Assembly (NCBI RefSeq): GCF_900112375.1
Contig: NZ_FOLS01000022.1
Span: 1 to 64,000, forward strand
Source: Pseudomonas citronellolis
GTDB lineage: Bacteria > Pseudomonadota > Gammaproteobacteria > Pseudomonadales > Pseudomonadaceae
Direction of reading: 5' to 3'
Length of the DNA: 64,000 bases
A model generated the notes under the pieces. The model searched no databases. It was not told the DNA's origin and saw only the letters and a program-made list of their open reading frames with translations. Shown here piece after piece: positions 41,705 through 50,192 of the stretch. Position 1 is the first letter of the stretch, and the number at the start of each line of letters is the position of its first letter. A program made the position numbers and the translations under genes.

Positions 41705-41860
41705 GTAGGATGGGTCGAGCTTGCGAAAGCCATGCGGTCATGGCGATGGGTATCGCTTCGCTCAACACCATCCTACGGGGTGTTGCGGGTGCCTACATCC
41801 GGATTCACCTGTAGGAGCGCGCCCTGCGCGCGAAATCGCGGGCAGGGCCCGCTCCTACAG
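41705..41860. repeat. Two large inverted repeats between receptor and heme oxygenase
   Basis: 41705-41777 is a long hairpin of GTAGGATGGG… / …CCCATCCTAC type. 41809-41860 is CTGTAGGAGCGCGCCCTGCG paired with GGCAGGGCCCGCTCCTACAG. They could end the receptor transcript, leaving about 80 bp for a separate heme-oxygenase promoter. Confidence 0.75.
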
Positions 41861-41943
41861 GGAAACCCCTCACCGTTCTTTACGTTTTTCCCGCTCTCGT
41901 TCGTCTCGTCTTCTGTGAATCCATCGCTCAAGGAACCTGCTGC

Positions 41944-42543
41944 ATGACCACCCTGGAAGCCCCCGCCCTGCGTTCCCAGCGCCTGAACCTGGCGACCAAC
42001 GCCCCGCACCGGCGCCTGGACGCCGCGGTGAAGGCCCATGATCCCTTCGCCAGCCGCGAGAACTTCACCCCCTTCGTCGTCGCCCAGTACCTGTTCCAGT
42101 CGGAGCTGCAGGCGCTGTACCAGGATGCCGAGCTGGGCGCGATCTTCCCCGACCTGCCCGAGCGCTGCCGCGCCCAGCAGGCGAAGGCCGACCTCGCCGA
42201 CCTCGGCGCCCAGGTCCCGGCGCCGGTGGCCGGCGCGCTGGCCAACCCGTCCCGTGCGCAGGCCCTGGGTTGGCTGTTCGTCTCCGAGGGCTCCAAGCTC
42301 GGCGCCGCCTTCCTGATCAAGCGCGTGGCCGCCCTGGGCCTGGACGAGAACTTCGGCGCTCGCCACCTGGGCGAGCCGGCTGGCGGCCGCGCCGAAGGCT
42401 GGAAGCGTTTCACCCGCACCCTCGACGGCCTGGACCTGAGCGCCGAGGAAGAACGCGCGGCCGAAGCCGGCGCCCTGGCCGCCTTCGAGCGTTTCGGCGC
42501 CCTGCTGCAGCACGCCTACGAGCATGCCACCGCCCACGCCTGA
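41944..42543 (+). CDS. hemO: Heme oxygenase, PigA/HemO type
   Basis: A 199-residue helical enzyme opening heme to biliverdin, iron and CO in the cytoplasm. The proximal His is in NAPHRRLDAAVKAHDPF (~residue 22), and the distal helix contains WLFVSEGSKLGAAFLIKRV with the GSKLG turn. Length and both motifs fit P. aeruginosa PigA/HemO, which makes beta/delta biliverdin. It follows a heme receptor, completing an uptake-and-release pathway, and precedes a DUF454 protein as in P. aeruginosa. Confidence 0.93.
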   Translation: MTTLEAPALRSQRLNLATNAPHRRLDAAVKAHDPFASRENFTPFVVAQYLFQSELQALYQDAELGAIFPDLPERCRAQQAKADLADLGAQVPAPVAGALANPSRAQALGWLFVSEGSKLGAAFLIKRVAALGLDENFGARHLGEPAGGRAEGWKRFTRTLDGLDLSAEEERAAEAGALAAFERFGALLQHAYEHATAHA

Positions 42544-42610
42544 CGCGGTGATTGACGCGCATCCCGGCAGCCGCCAGGATGCGCCCTTCACCCCCGTCGC
42601 TGCCGTCCCG

Positions 42611-43021
42611 ATGTCCCAGCCCGCCCGTTCGCGCACCGCCCGCCTGCTCTATGCCCTGCTCGCCTACACCAGCCTGGGCGTGGGCATGGTCGGCCTGGTG
42701 GTGCCCGGCCTGCCGACCACCGAGTTCGTCCTGCTGGCGGCCTGGGCCGCGGCCAAGAGCTCGCCCAGGCTCAGCGCCTGGCTGGAGAACCACCGGCTGT
42801 TCGGCCCCATCCTCGCCAACTGGCGCAACGGCCGCGCCATCGCCCGCCGGGCCAAGGTCGCCGCCAGCCTGGCGATGCTCGCGGCGCTGGCGATCATGCT
42901 GCTCACCCTGCCCCATGGTTACTGGCTGTATGCGGTGGTGCTGGGCATGGCGATCGGCAACCTATGGATCTGGTCGCGGCCGGACGATCGGCCGGCGACG
43001 GGGTCAGAGCGGAATTCGTAG
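42611..43021 (+). CDS. DUF454 (YbaN-type) inner-membrane protein
   Basis: A 136-residue membrane protein. It starts after MSQPARSRTARLLYALLAYT with a helix (LGVGMVGLVVPGLPTTEFVL, which holds the DUF454 signature PGLPTTEF), then AWLENHRLFGPILANWRNG and two more helices. The ATG at 42611 gives the usual family start. It follows hemO by 67 bp, an arrangement kept in P. aeruginosa (PA0672-PA0673, from memory), but its role in heme use is unknown. Confidence 0.85.
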   Translation: MSQPARSRTARLLYALLAYTSLGVGMVGLVVPGLPTTEFVLLAAWAAAKSSPRLSAWLENHRLFGPILANWRNGRAIARRAKVAASLAMLAALAIMLLTLPHGYWLYAVVLGMAIGNLWIWSRPDDRPATGSERNS

Positions 43022-43043
43022 GACAGGCAGTCTCCAGGCTCTT

Positions 43044-43264
43044 GTAGGAGCGAGCTTGCTCGCGAACCGTGCTCGCCGGGGGCCATGGTGTTGTCGGTTG
43101 CTCCGTTCCCTCTCCCTAACCCTCTCCCTGAAGGGAGAGGGGACCGTTGGGCAGATGCTGATATTTCGGCGTTAGCCGGCTTGCACCGAGTAACCGGCTG
43201 ACACCAAATCCTTCTCGGCACGGACAAGCCCCCTCTCCCTTCAGGGAGAGGGCTGGGGAGAGGG
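43044..43264. repeat. GCGAGCTTGCTCGC REP plus composite REP element, copy 2
   Basis: REP palindrome at 43044-43067. The composite element spans 43106-43264, with the left CTCCCT palindrome, ACCGTTGGGCAG, an ~80-bp middle, TTCTCGGCACG and the inverted right palindrome. Same order and nearly the same length (159 bp) as copy 1. Confidence 0.8.
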
Positions 43265-43391
43265 CGCTCTCATGCCCAACACCCGCGCAACCGAGATACT
43301 CCATTCGCAGCGCCCTCGCCCCCACAAAAAGCAAATCCCCCCCAACGGCGGTATGCTGAAAACCTCCCCCCAACCACCCCGAGCCACCACC

Positions 43392-43754
43392 ATGTCCACC
43401 CCCGCCAAACCCACCAGCAAGGTCGACCAACTCCTGGCCGAGGCCCAGCAGCGCCGCGAAAGCAGCTACCGGGAAAAGGCCCTGAAGATGTACCCGTGGA
43501 TCTGCGGGCGCTGCGGCCGCGAGTTCTCCGGCAAGCGCCTGAGCGAGCTGACCGTGCACCACCGCGACCACAACCACGACAACAACCCCGAGGACGGCTC
43601 CAACTGGGAGCTGCTGTGCCTCTACTGCCACGACAACGAGCACCAGCGCCAGGTCGACGCCCACTACCAGGGCAACGACGCCGGCGCCAGCGGGCCGAAG
43701 GTCACGCACAAGGCCCTGGCCGGGTTAGCCGCGTTGCTCAACAAGGATTCCTGA
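43392..43754 (+). CDS. yajD: YajD-type HNH nuclease family protein
   Basis: A 120-residue protein with a small HNH domain: ICGRCGREF (first Cys pair, ~residue 37), LTVHHRDHNHDNNPEDGSNW with the catalytic His pair, and LLCLYCHDNEH as the second zinc pair and final His. Size and sequence fit YajD of enterobacteria, a single-copy HNH protein of unknown target. It starts after ACCACC at 43392. It ends 89 bp before an FKBP gene. Confidence 0.88.
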   Translation: MSTPAKPTSKVDQLLAEAQQRRESSYREKALKMYPWICGRCGREFSGKRLSELTVHHRDHNHDNNPEDGSNWELLCLYCHDNEHQRQVDAHYQGNDAGASGPKVTHKALAGLAALLNKDS

Positions 43755-43843
43755 GCGCGCCTGTTGCCTTGCGTGGCGTTTCCTGCGAAAACGGCGCCCC
43801 GAAACGGCCCGGCCGGGCCGCCACCTGCGACAGAGGCACAGAC

Positions 43844-44185
43844 ATGAGCGACGAACTGCGTATCGAGGACATCCGCCCGGGCGACGGCAAGGCGGCGGTA
43901 AAGGGCGCGCTGATCACCACCCACTACCGGGGCACCCTGGAAGACGGCACCGTCTTCGACTCCTCCTACGACAAGGGCTGCCCCTTCCAGTGCGTGATCG
44001 GCACCGGACGCGTCATCAAGGGCTGGGATATCGGCCTGATGAACATGCGCGTCGGCGGCAAGCGCAAGCTCTTCGTGCCGGCGCACCTGGCCTATGGCGA
44101 GCGGCAGATCGGCGCGCACATCAAGCCGAACGCCAACCTCATCTTCGAAATCGAGCTGCTGGAAGTGCTGACCCGCGACGACTGA
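43844..44185 (+). CDS. FKBP-type peptidyl-prolyl cis-trans isomerase
   Basis: A 113-residue single-domain FKBP without signal peptide, so cytoplasmic. Active-site blocks are THYRGTLEDGTVFDSSYDKG, GTGRVIKGWDIGLMNMRVGG and ERQIGAHIKPNANLIFEIEL. The flap (LAYGERQIG) is complete. It catalyses proline isomerisation during folding. It is convergent with thiM, 12 bp between stops. Confidence 0.92.
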   Translation: MSDELRIEDIRPGDGKAAVKGALITTHYRGTLEDGTVFDSSYDKGCPFQCVIGTGRVIKGWDIGLMNMRVGGKRKLFVPAHLAYGERQIGAHIKPNANLIFEIELLEVLTRDD

Positions 44186-44197
44186 GTGTGCCCCGCC

Positions 44198-45061
44198 TCA
44201 GGCCGTGGACTGCACCGACATGAGCCTGGCGCGCTGGCGCAGCAGGTTGGCGTCCACCGCATCCAGGGCATCGATGAAGGCCACGGCGAAGGAGCCCGGC
44301 CCGCGGCTGGCCGCCTCGGCGATTTCTGCGGCCACGGCGAAATGCACGTGAGCCGCGGCCAGGGCGGTGAAGGCGTCCACCGCCAACGCCGTGTAGGCCG
44401 CCACCAGCGCGCCCAGGGCGCAGCCGGAAGCGGTCACCCGTGGCAGCAACACACTGCCACCGCCGATGCGTAGCAGGCGCGGCACGGCGCTTTCGCGGCT
44501 GTCGCCGACCCAGCCCAGCAGGTGGTCCACCGCGCCCGAGGCCGACACCGCCTGGCAGTTGCGTAGCAGTTCCACCGCCGCCGGCACCGCGCGGGCCGGG
44601 TCGTCGGAGCTGTCGAAGCCCGGAGCGCCCTGCCCCAGCCCGGCCAGGCCGATGATTTCCGAGGCGTTGCCACGCACCACCGCCGGGCGCTGCTGCAGCA
44701 GCTCGGCGGCCACTCCGCCGCGCCAGGGCAGGCCGCCGGCGCCGATGGGGTCCAGCACCCAGGGCGTGCCGTGGACCACCGCCGAACGCACCGCCTGGCG
44801 CATGCCCTCCACCTGGGCGCTGGTCGGGGTGCCCAGGTTGACCAGCACGGCGCCGGCCACGCGGGCGAAGCCGGCCGCCTCCTCGGGGTTGTCGACCATT
44901 GCCGGCGAGGCCCCGGCGGCCAGCAGCACGTTGGCCATGAAGTTGGCCGACACCACATTGGTCAGGCACTGCACCAGCGGCCGCGCGGCGCGCAGTTCGG
45001 CGTGGGCGACGATGATCGAGTCCAGGCTGGGCATGAACCTGGCGGGCGCGGCGGTGGACAT
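44198..45061 (-). CDS. thiM: Hydroxyethylthiazole kinase
   Basis: A 287-residue ribokinase-like enzyme salvaging the thiazole moiety of thiamine. Family blocks are PLVQCLTNVVSANFMANVLL (start of the fold), PWVLDPIGAGGLPWR, VRGNASEIIGLAG and the active-site ASGCALGALVAAYTA (with the conserved Cys). No TPP riboswitch is seen in the 60-bp gap upstream, and no thiD or thiE follows, so the gene is isolated here. Confidence 0.93.
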   Translation of the reverse strand: MSTAAPARFMPSLDSIIVAHAELRAARPLVQCLTNVVSANFMANVLLAAGASPAMVDNPEEAAGFARVAGAVLVNLGTPTSAQVEGMRQAVRSAVVHGTPWVLDPIGAGGLPWRGGVAAELLQQRPAVVRGNASEIIGLAGLGQGAPGFDSSDDPARAVPAAVELLRNCQAVSASGAVDHLLGWVGDSRESAVPRLLRIGGGSVLLPRVTASGCALGALVAAYTALAVDAFTALAAAHVHFAVAAEIAEAASRGPGSFAVAFIDALDAVDANLLRQRARLMSVQSTA

Positions 45062-45122
45062 GGGGCGGCTCCGGGAGGGCGGCGGAAAGTGCGCCTAATC
45101 TACCCGTTCCGCGCCGCGCCCT

Positions 45123-46142
45123 CTATGGCTGCGCCGTCCAGGGCGTGGCCGCGCCCGCCTCCACCTGCAGCGACAGGTAGTGCACGCCGGCCAGCACGCC
45201 GCTCTGGCTGTTGCCCATCAGCGCCAGCCACTGCTGGTCGAAGGCGTCGTTGAGGTCCTTGCGCAACTGCGCCTCCAGTTGCGGGCGCTCGCGGTCGCGG
45301 GACAACGCGGTGAAGCCGGCGCTGCCCAGCGACAGCACCGTCCCCGCCGCCTTGCCCACCGCCGCGGCGATGGCGCCGACGGCGCCGCTGACGGTCACCT
45401 CGCCCAGCAGTTTCTCGCTGGTGCGCCGGGCCACGGCGGACACGCCCTGGTCCGGCTCGTCCACGTCCACGCCGGTGCGCGTCGAGGCATCGTGCACCCG
45501 GGCGATCAACGCCTGGTAGGCCGGCAACTGGTCCAGGCGCTTCGCCTGCAGCAACTGGTACAGCGAGGCATCGCGGGCGGCGGGCGGGCCCAGGGCGATG
45601 GCGGGGATGGCCTGCAGGCGCTGGTCCAGCTGCGCGCGCGGTACGCCCAGGCGTTCGGGGATGGCGTCCAGTTGCCCGGCGAGGGCCTGCACGTAGAAGC
45701 GGGTGGCGGCCTCCATCACCGCGGCCGGGTCGACCTGCCGCGCCACCGGCTCGAGCACGCGGCGCTGGTACTGGCCCTGCAGGTAGACGGACAGGCGGCT
45801 GACCGCCGGGCTCTTCTGGCTGTCGCCGAGCTTGTACCAGGCCACCCGCAGGCCCAGCCACTGCTGCGTCCAGTAGCCGGAGAACCAGGGAATGAAGTCG
45901 CTGTCGGTGCGCTGGTAGACCAGGTCCATCCAGTTTTCCATGGCGCCGCGGGCGTAGTCCTCGGCCTTGTCGGCGGCGGTCATGGAAGCGGAAGCGATGT
46001 CGCGGTCCACCTGTGCCCAGGTCGCTGCCGTCACCGGCGCCACCGGCTCGGCGGCCTTGTGCCCGGCGCAGGCCGCAAGCGCCAGCAACGCCGCCAGCAA
46101 CAGGCAGCGCAGCGGTCGCCAGGCTGTCGCTCGGCTGGCCAT
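45123..46142 (-). CDS. Lipoprotein of unknown function
   Basis: A 339-residue protein. The signal peptide ends in a lipobox (ALLALAACAGH), with Cys at ~25, so it is a lipoprotein. The rest is largely helical. A conserved-looking part reads ADKAEDYARGAMENWMDLVY and DSDFIPWFSGYWTQQWLGLR. A small-residue helix (~255-285, VSGAVGAIAAAVGKAAGTVL) looks like a membrane-interacting segment. No family is recognised. The gene is isolated, with a GC hairpin upstream. Confidence 0.75.
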   Translation of the reverse strand: MASRATAWRPLRCLLLAALLALAACAGHKAAEPVAPVTAATWAQVDRDIASASMTAADKAEDYARGAMENWMDLVYQRTDSDFIPWFSGYWTQQWLGLRVAWYKLGDSQKSPAVSRLSVYLQGQYQRRVLEPVARQVDPAAVMEAATRFYVQALAGQLDAIPERLGVPRAQLDQRLQAIPAIALGPPAARDASLYQLLQAKRLDQLPAYQALIARVHDASTRTGVDVDEPDQGVSAVARRTSEKLLGEVTVSGAVGAIAAAVGKAAGTVLSLGSAGFTALSRDRERPQLEAQLRKDLNDAFDQQWLALMGNSQSGVLAGVHYLSLQVEAGAATPWTAQP

Positions 46143-46160
46143 CGACTATCCCTCCGCCAC

Positions 46161-46194
46161 GGGCGCTGCCGGCGCGGGAAAGTCGCCGGCGCCC
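46161..46194 (-). other. GC-rich hairpin after the isochorismatase gene
   Basis: GCCGGCG/CGCCGGC stem (46168-46174 with 46184-46190), extended by GGGC/GCCC. It could end the transcript of the gene at 46253; there is no T-tract. Confidence 0.3.
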
Positions 46195-46252
46195 TACTCC
46201 ACCTTATCCGCAGCGCCGCCGGCGGGGCTGGCGGCCGGACGCACGGCAGGCA

Positions 46253-46789
46253 TCAGTCGAAGGCCACCGCGGCGCTGGGCAGCACGTCCAGGCGCGGGGC
46301 GAAGCTGCTCATGCGGCTGAACACCTCGTTGTGGTGGGCGATGATCTGCTCGGCGCGCAGCACGCGGTTATCCAGGGTGCTGTGGGCGTCTCCGACCAGC
46401 ACCACGTCGTAGCCCTCGGCCAGGGCGCGGCGCAGCGTGGTGTCGACGCAGAAGTCGGTCTGCATGCCGCAGATCACCAGGCCGGTCACGCCCAGCTTGC
46501 GCAGCAGGGCATCCAGTTCAGTGCCGTTGAAGGAGTCGGGCGTGGTCTTGCGCACCCGCGGGTCGCCGTCGGCCACCTGCAGCGCCGGGGCCAGTTGCCA
46601 GCCTTCGCTGCCATGGCGGAAGTCGCCCTCGGGCTCCTCGTGCTGGACGAAGATGACCGGCAGGCCGAGGTCGCGGGCGCGGCGGCTCAGGCCGTTGATG
46701 CGCTCGACCACGCCCGGGTGGTCGAAGCAGGCGTCGGCGCCGCCGCACAGGGCGTGCTGGACGTCGATGATGAGCAGGGCGACGGACAT
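46253..46789 (-). CDS. Isochorismatase-like cysteine hydrolase
   Basis: A 178-residue protein. The catalytic triad is present: Asp9 in LIIDVQ, Lys in RKTTPDSF (~81) and Cys in CGMQTDFCVDTT (~113), with the cis-peptide region typical of the family. Such enzymes hydrolyse amides (nicotinamide-like, N-carbamoyl compounds) or isochorismate; the substrate is not predictable. It begins 70 bp after the PaiB-like gene, perhaps co-transcribed. Confidence 0.88.
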   Translation of the reverse strand: MSVALLIIDVQHALCGGADACFDHPGVVERINGLSRRARDLGLPVIFVQHEEPEGDFRHGSEGWQLAPALQVADGDPRVRKTTPDSFNGTELDALLRKLGVTGLVICGMQTDFCVDTTLRRALAEGYDVVLVGDAHSTLDNRVLRAEQIIAHHNEVFSRMSSFAPRLDVLPSAAVAFD

Positions 46790-46859
46790 GGTGAAACTCC
46801 TCGGTAGCGATGAAAAGGGCCAACGATAGCCGGCGGCGGCGGGGCCGGCCAGCGCCGCG

Positions 46860-47477
46860 TCAGGACGGCAGCTGCTCGCGCATGGCCCCGGCCAGCTCGG
46901 CGGCGCCCTCCTCGTCCAGGCGCCCGGCCGCGCCACGGACGTCGTCGGCCAGCTTGTTCTGGCTGAGCTTGGACTTGCCGACCAGCTCGTGGATCTGCAC
47001 CTCGATGCCGACCACCTTGGCCAGCATCCCGGCGATGAATTCGGGGGTGGAATCGGCCATGCGCCAGGGCCGCGCCTCGCCGGCCTCGTGGGTGCGCGTG
47101 AGGCGGCCCACCAGGCCGCGGACGAAGCGTTCGTCGTCGACCACCCGCAGGGTGCCGCGCACGTGCACCACCTGGTAGTTCCAGGTGGGCACCTGTTCGT
47201 GGGTCAGGTGCTTGCTGGGGTACCAGTTGGGCGAGATGTAGTGCTCCGCGCCGCGGAACACCACCAGCACCTCGCTGCCGTCGGCGTGCTGCCACAAGGG
47301 GTTGGCCCGGGCGACGTGGGCGCGCAGGCAGCCCTCTTCGGGGAGCAGTTCGAAGGGGATGTGGTCGGCGTCCAGCCCCCCGCCGCTGCCGTGCACCAGC
47401 ATGCCCAGCGGGTGAGCCTGGATCAGGCGGTGCAGCGCGTCGACACGGGTCTCGCGGAAATGCTCGGGCAGGTACAT
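46860..47477 (-). CDS. PaiB-type FMN-binding protein
   Basis: A 205-residue protein starting MYLPEHFRETRVDALHRLIQ, the standard PaiB N-terminus. It continues with HPLGMLVHGSGGGLDADHIP, NPLWQHADGSEVLVVFRGAE and WNYQVVHVRGTLRVVDD, all of the split-barrel flavin-binding fold. PaiB of Bacillus was named a protease/sporulation repressor, but most homologues are probably flavoproteins of unknown role. Confidence 0.9.
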   Translation of the reverse strand: MYLPEHFRETRVDALHRLIQAHPLGMLVHGSGGGLDADHIPFELLPEEGCLRAHVARANPLWQHADGSEVLVVFRGAEHYISPNWYPSKHLTHEQVPTWNYQVVHVRGTLRVVDDERFVRGLVGRLTRTHEAGEARPWRMADSTPEFIAGMLAKVVGIEVQIHELVGKSKLSQNKLADDVRGAAGRLDEEGAAELAGAMREQLPS

Positions 47478-47580
47478 GCCGTTCTCCGGGTACTGGGAAG
47501 GCCCCCATGATGCGCGGGGATTGGTCCACTACAAAGAGCCATTTCCCCTTCGCCACAGGGAGCCATTCCCCGGCGGCCCG

Positions 47581-47811
47581 TCATTCGCGGGTGATGCCCG
47601 TGATGGTGATGCCATACAGGCGCAGCAACGCATCGGTCGCGTCGCCTTCGGGGGTCTCGTGGGCGGCGCCGTACTCGCCCTTCTCCAGGTTGCGGCGCGC
47701 CCACTCCAGCAGGTAGCGCTCCGCCTCCTGCATGCTCGGCTTGTGCGCGGACGGCATGGACAGGACGCTCGTGTTGTTGTCCTTGTGGTAACTGATCTTC
47801 CAGCGTGCCAT
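47581..47811 (-). CDS. Small conserved protein of unknown function
   Basis: A 76-residue protein, MARWKISYHKDNNTSVLSMP, then MQEAERYLLEWARRNL and a C-terminal LLRLYGITITGI. No signal peptide or TM. A helix-rich, mildly charged protein with no recognised family. Its start is preceded by GAGAGGCCC on the minus strand. Confidence 0.65.
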   Translation of the reverse strand: MARWKISYHKDNNTSVLSMPSAHKPSMQEAERYLLEWARRNLEKGEYGAAHETPEGDATDALLRLYGITITGITRE

Positions 47812-48019
47812 GGGCCTCTCCCTCTCGAAGCATGGGTATCAGGGTAAGAAGCGCATGCGCCGCCAGGGTTCAAACCGATCGATCGCCTGCCGCCCGGCAG
47901 GCCCCGAGCAACCGCTGGCGAAACTTCTTCGAACCATTCGGCCACGTGGCCTTCCCACTACATGTGCGGGCCGATGACGGTTCGCCCATTCAGTGGAAAG
48001 CAACCCTGAGGAGTTCATC

Positions 48020-48193
48020 ATGACTTCGAAGAGCAGCAACCCCGGCAACTTCGCCAACGACCGCGAGAAAGCCTCGGAAGCCGGCAAGAAAGGCGGCTCC
48101 CGCAGTGGCGGCAACTTCGCCAATGACCGTGAAAGAGCCGCGGAGGCCGGCCGCAAAGGTGGCCAGCACAGCCACGGCGGCGGCAGGAGCTAG
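48020..48193 (+). CDS. KGG-repeat general stress protein (Con-10/GsiB type)
   Basis: A 57-residue hydrophilic protein with two copies of the KGG motif: NPGNFANDREKASEAGKKGG and GGNFANDRERAAEAGRKGGQ. The ATG at 48020 follows TGAGGAG. Such proteins accumulate under stress or stationary phase; their mechanism is unknown. A strong terminator follows. The 208 bp upstream hold no gene. Confidence 0.88.
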   Translation: MTSKSSNPGNFANDREKASEAGKKGGSRSGGNFANDRERAAEAGRKGGQHSHGGGRS

Positions 48194-48210
48194 GCCGCGA
48201 CCCTGAGCTG

Positions 48211-48246
48211 GCCCGGCGGAGCTCCAGGTTCCGCCGGGCTTCTTCA
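48211..48246 (+). terminator. Terminator of the KGG stress gene
   Basis: Perfect 10-bp stem GCCCGGCGGA/TCCGCCGGGC with a 9-bp loop, followed by TTCTTC. Confidence 0.75.
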
Positions 48247-48254
48247 TGAAACGC

Positions 48255-48914
48255 CTAGCCGTGGTGGTCCCGCTCGCCGTCCAGCGGCAGCGCCACGCCC
48301 GTTCCCCCGCCACCACCGAGGCCGCCGCCCAGGCCGCCCTTGCCCTGCCCGCCGCCCTTGCCTTCCCCATCGCCCTTGGCCTTGACGCCGGAGGGACGCG
48401 TCGGCCCCTGCCGCGGGATGGCCAGCCCGGCCGGCACCGCCTCCAGGTCCAGCACCCGGCGAATGAAGTCACGCAGCGAGATCACCAGTTCCGCCGTATG
48501 GATCGGCCGTCCTTCCGCCAGCTCCGTGGCGGCGCGCGCGGCCAGGCGCACCTGTTCCTCGGTGCCCAGCAGCAGGATGTCGGACAGCGCCGCCTCGACC
48601 GCATCGCGGATGCGCCGGGAGCGGTCGGTGCTGGCCCGTTCGTCTTCCGCCACGGCTGTTTCGTCCTGCCGGCGCAAAGCGCCCAGGTGCGTGGGGTCCA
48701 CCGCGAGATTGCCGGTGAAGGAGCCGCCGAGGGTCTTGTAGGCCGCGATCAGCGTGCGCAGGCGTTCGTTGATCTGGCGGTTCTCGCGCTCGCGGCGCTG
48801 CTGGATCGTCTGCATCGCCAGCAGGCGGATGCCGACGCCGACGAGGGTGATCAGGGCCAGCCCGAACAGGGTGGAAAGCAGGCCCTCCCAGGAACTGAAA
48901 TCGAGGTTGCGCAT
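48255..48914 (-). CDS. Membrane-anchored protein with glycine-rich tail
   Basis: A 219-residue protein. One N-terminal TM helix (LLSTLFGLALITLVGVGIRL) precedes a long helical region with heavy charge (QTIQQRRERENRQINERLRT) and a segment with EDERASTDRSRRIRDAVEAA. The last ~40 residues are low-complexity (EGKGGGQGKGGLGGGLGGGG). No family recognised. It is convergent with the KGG gene. Confidence 0.7.
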   Translation of the reverse strand: MRNLDFSSWEGLLSTLFGLALITLVGVGIRLLAMQTIQQRRERENRQINERLRTLIAAYKTLGGSFTGNLAVDPTHLGALRRQDETAVAEDERASTDRSRRIRDAVEAALSDILLLGTEEQVRLAARAATELAEGRPIHTAELVISLRDFIRRVLDLEAVPAGLAIPRQGPTRPSGVKAKGDGEGKGGGQGKGGLGGGLGGGGGTGVALPLDGERDHHG

Positions 48915-48992
48915 GCCTGGCCTCCCGAGGCGGTGAAAGTTGGCGCCCGGCGGAAACAGGCTAGCCGTTGGGCAGTGTAGCCCCGGGCTCCG

Positions 48993-49853
48993 TCAGAGCG
49001 TCGGGTCCCAGCGCTGCGACCAGTCCGGGTCCTCGCGCACCAGCTCGCGCAGCAGCGCGAAGGCCTGCTGCAACTGCGCCGAGTCGCGCTCGCGGGAATA
49101 CACCAGGTAGGTCGGGTAGCTGAACTCCGGGGCCCGCGGCACGCGGCGCAGCACGCCCTTGTCGAGGTAGCTCTGCACCACCCGCGTGCGGAAGTAGCCC
49201 GAGCCGCCGTTCTCCAGGATGTACTGCAGCGCCAGCGGGCCGAGGTTGAAGGCCACCGGCGCGCGGGCCTTGTCCGGCAGCGCGCTGTCGTGCTGCTGGC
49301 GGAAGCCCTCGCCCCAGTCGATGTACACGTAGGGCTCGGGGTTCTTCGCGCGCACCAGGATGAGCTTCTCTTCCAGCAGCTGCTCCACCTGCATGCCCGG
49401 CCAGTAGTGCGGCTGGTACACCAGGGCGGCGTCCAATACGCCCAGCTCCAGCTGGCGCAGCAGGGCCTCGCTGCTGCCGATCTCGGCGCGCACCGCGTAG
49501 CTGTCGATGGTCTCCCGGATGCGGCTGACCCAGCGCAGCATCAGCGGGTTGCACAGGCTCACCTCGCCGCCGATGTGCAGCACGTTGTCCACGCCCTCGG
49601 GCAGCGGCAGGTCGCGCTGCGCGGCCTCCCAGGTCTGCAGCATCTGGTTGGCGTAGATGATGAACGCCTCGCCGTCGGCGGTCAGGCGCGCGCCGGCGCG
49701 GTTGCGCACGAACAGCTTGCAGTTGAGGTGGCTTTCCAGCTTCTGGATGCGCGCGGTGATGGCCGTCTGGGTGACGTGCATGCGCTCGGCGGCGGCGACG
49801 AAGCTGCCGTGGCGGGCGATTTCCAGGAAGGTGCGGGTGAGGTCGATGTCCAT
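48993..49853 (-). CDS. LysR-family transcriptional regulator
   Basis: A 286-residue regulator. The N-terminal winged helix-turn-helix (TRTFLEIARHGSFVAAAERM, then HVTQTAITARIQKLE) is canonical, and residues ~90-285 are the periplasmic-binding-like effector domain. No divergent target gene is adjacent (a REP element lies upstream), so its regulon is not suggested by context. Confidence 0.92.
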   Translation of the reverse strand: MDIDLTRTFLEIARHGSFVAAAERMHVTQTAITARIQKLESHLNCKLFVRNRAGARLTADGEAFIIYANQMLQTWEAAQRDLPLPEGVDNVLHIGGEVSLCNPLMLRWVSRIRETIDSYAVRAEIGSSEALLRQLELGVLDAALVYQPHYWPGMQVEQLLEEKLILVRAKNPEPYVYIDWGEGFRQQHDSALPDKARAPVAFNLGPLALQYILENGGSGYFRTRVVQSYLDKGVLRRVPRAPEFSYPTYLVYSRERDSAQLQQAFALLRELVREDPDWSQRWDPTL

Positions 49854-49969
49854 GCTGTGGGGCGGGGCTGTGGGGCGGGTGGCGGCATTCTAAACCAGGG
49901 TGGGGGGACTGCTGGGGGAATGACGATGGTTTTTTCCGGTAGGGAGTGGTGTTGGGTGAAGGTCCGCAA

Positions 49970-50181
49970 CCCTCTCCCCCCGCCCTCTCCCTGAAGGGAG
50001 AGGGGGCTTGTCCGTGCCTGCGGGAAGAATGGCCTACACCGGTAAGTACCGGCTGACGCGGGAACACCAGCGCACACCGAACGGTCCCCTCTCCCTTCAG
50101 GGAGAGGGTTAGGGAGAGGGCGCTCTCGGTCTTGGCACCGAAGTCCCGGGAAACCCCGTTCGCGAGCAAGCTCGCTCCTAC
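49970..50181. repeat. Composite REP element, copy 3 (inverted), plus GCGAGCAAGCTCGC REP
   Basis: 49970-50120 is the composite element in inverse orientation (GCTTGTCCGTGCC near one end, GAACGGTCCCC near the other). The simple REP is at 50158-50181, 11 bp before the cfa stop. The rest of the gap from 49854 shows nothing. Confidence 0.8.
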
Positions 50182-50192
50182 AGGACGGAAGC

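Noticed and set aside
45062-45122. TPP riboswitch upstream of thiM
   Set aside because: Only 60 bp separate the genes and no CUGAGA-type core is seen.
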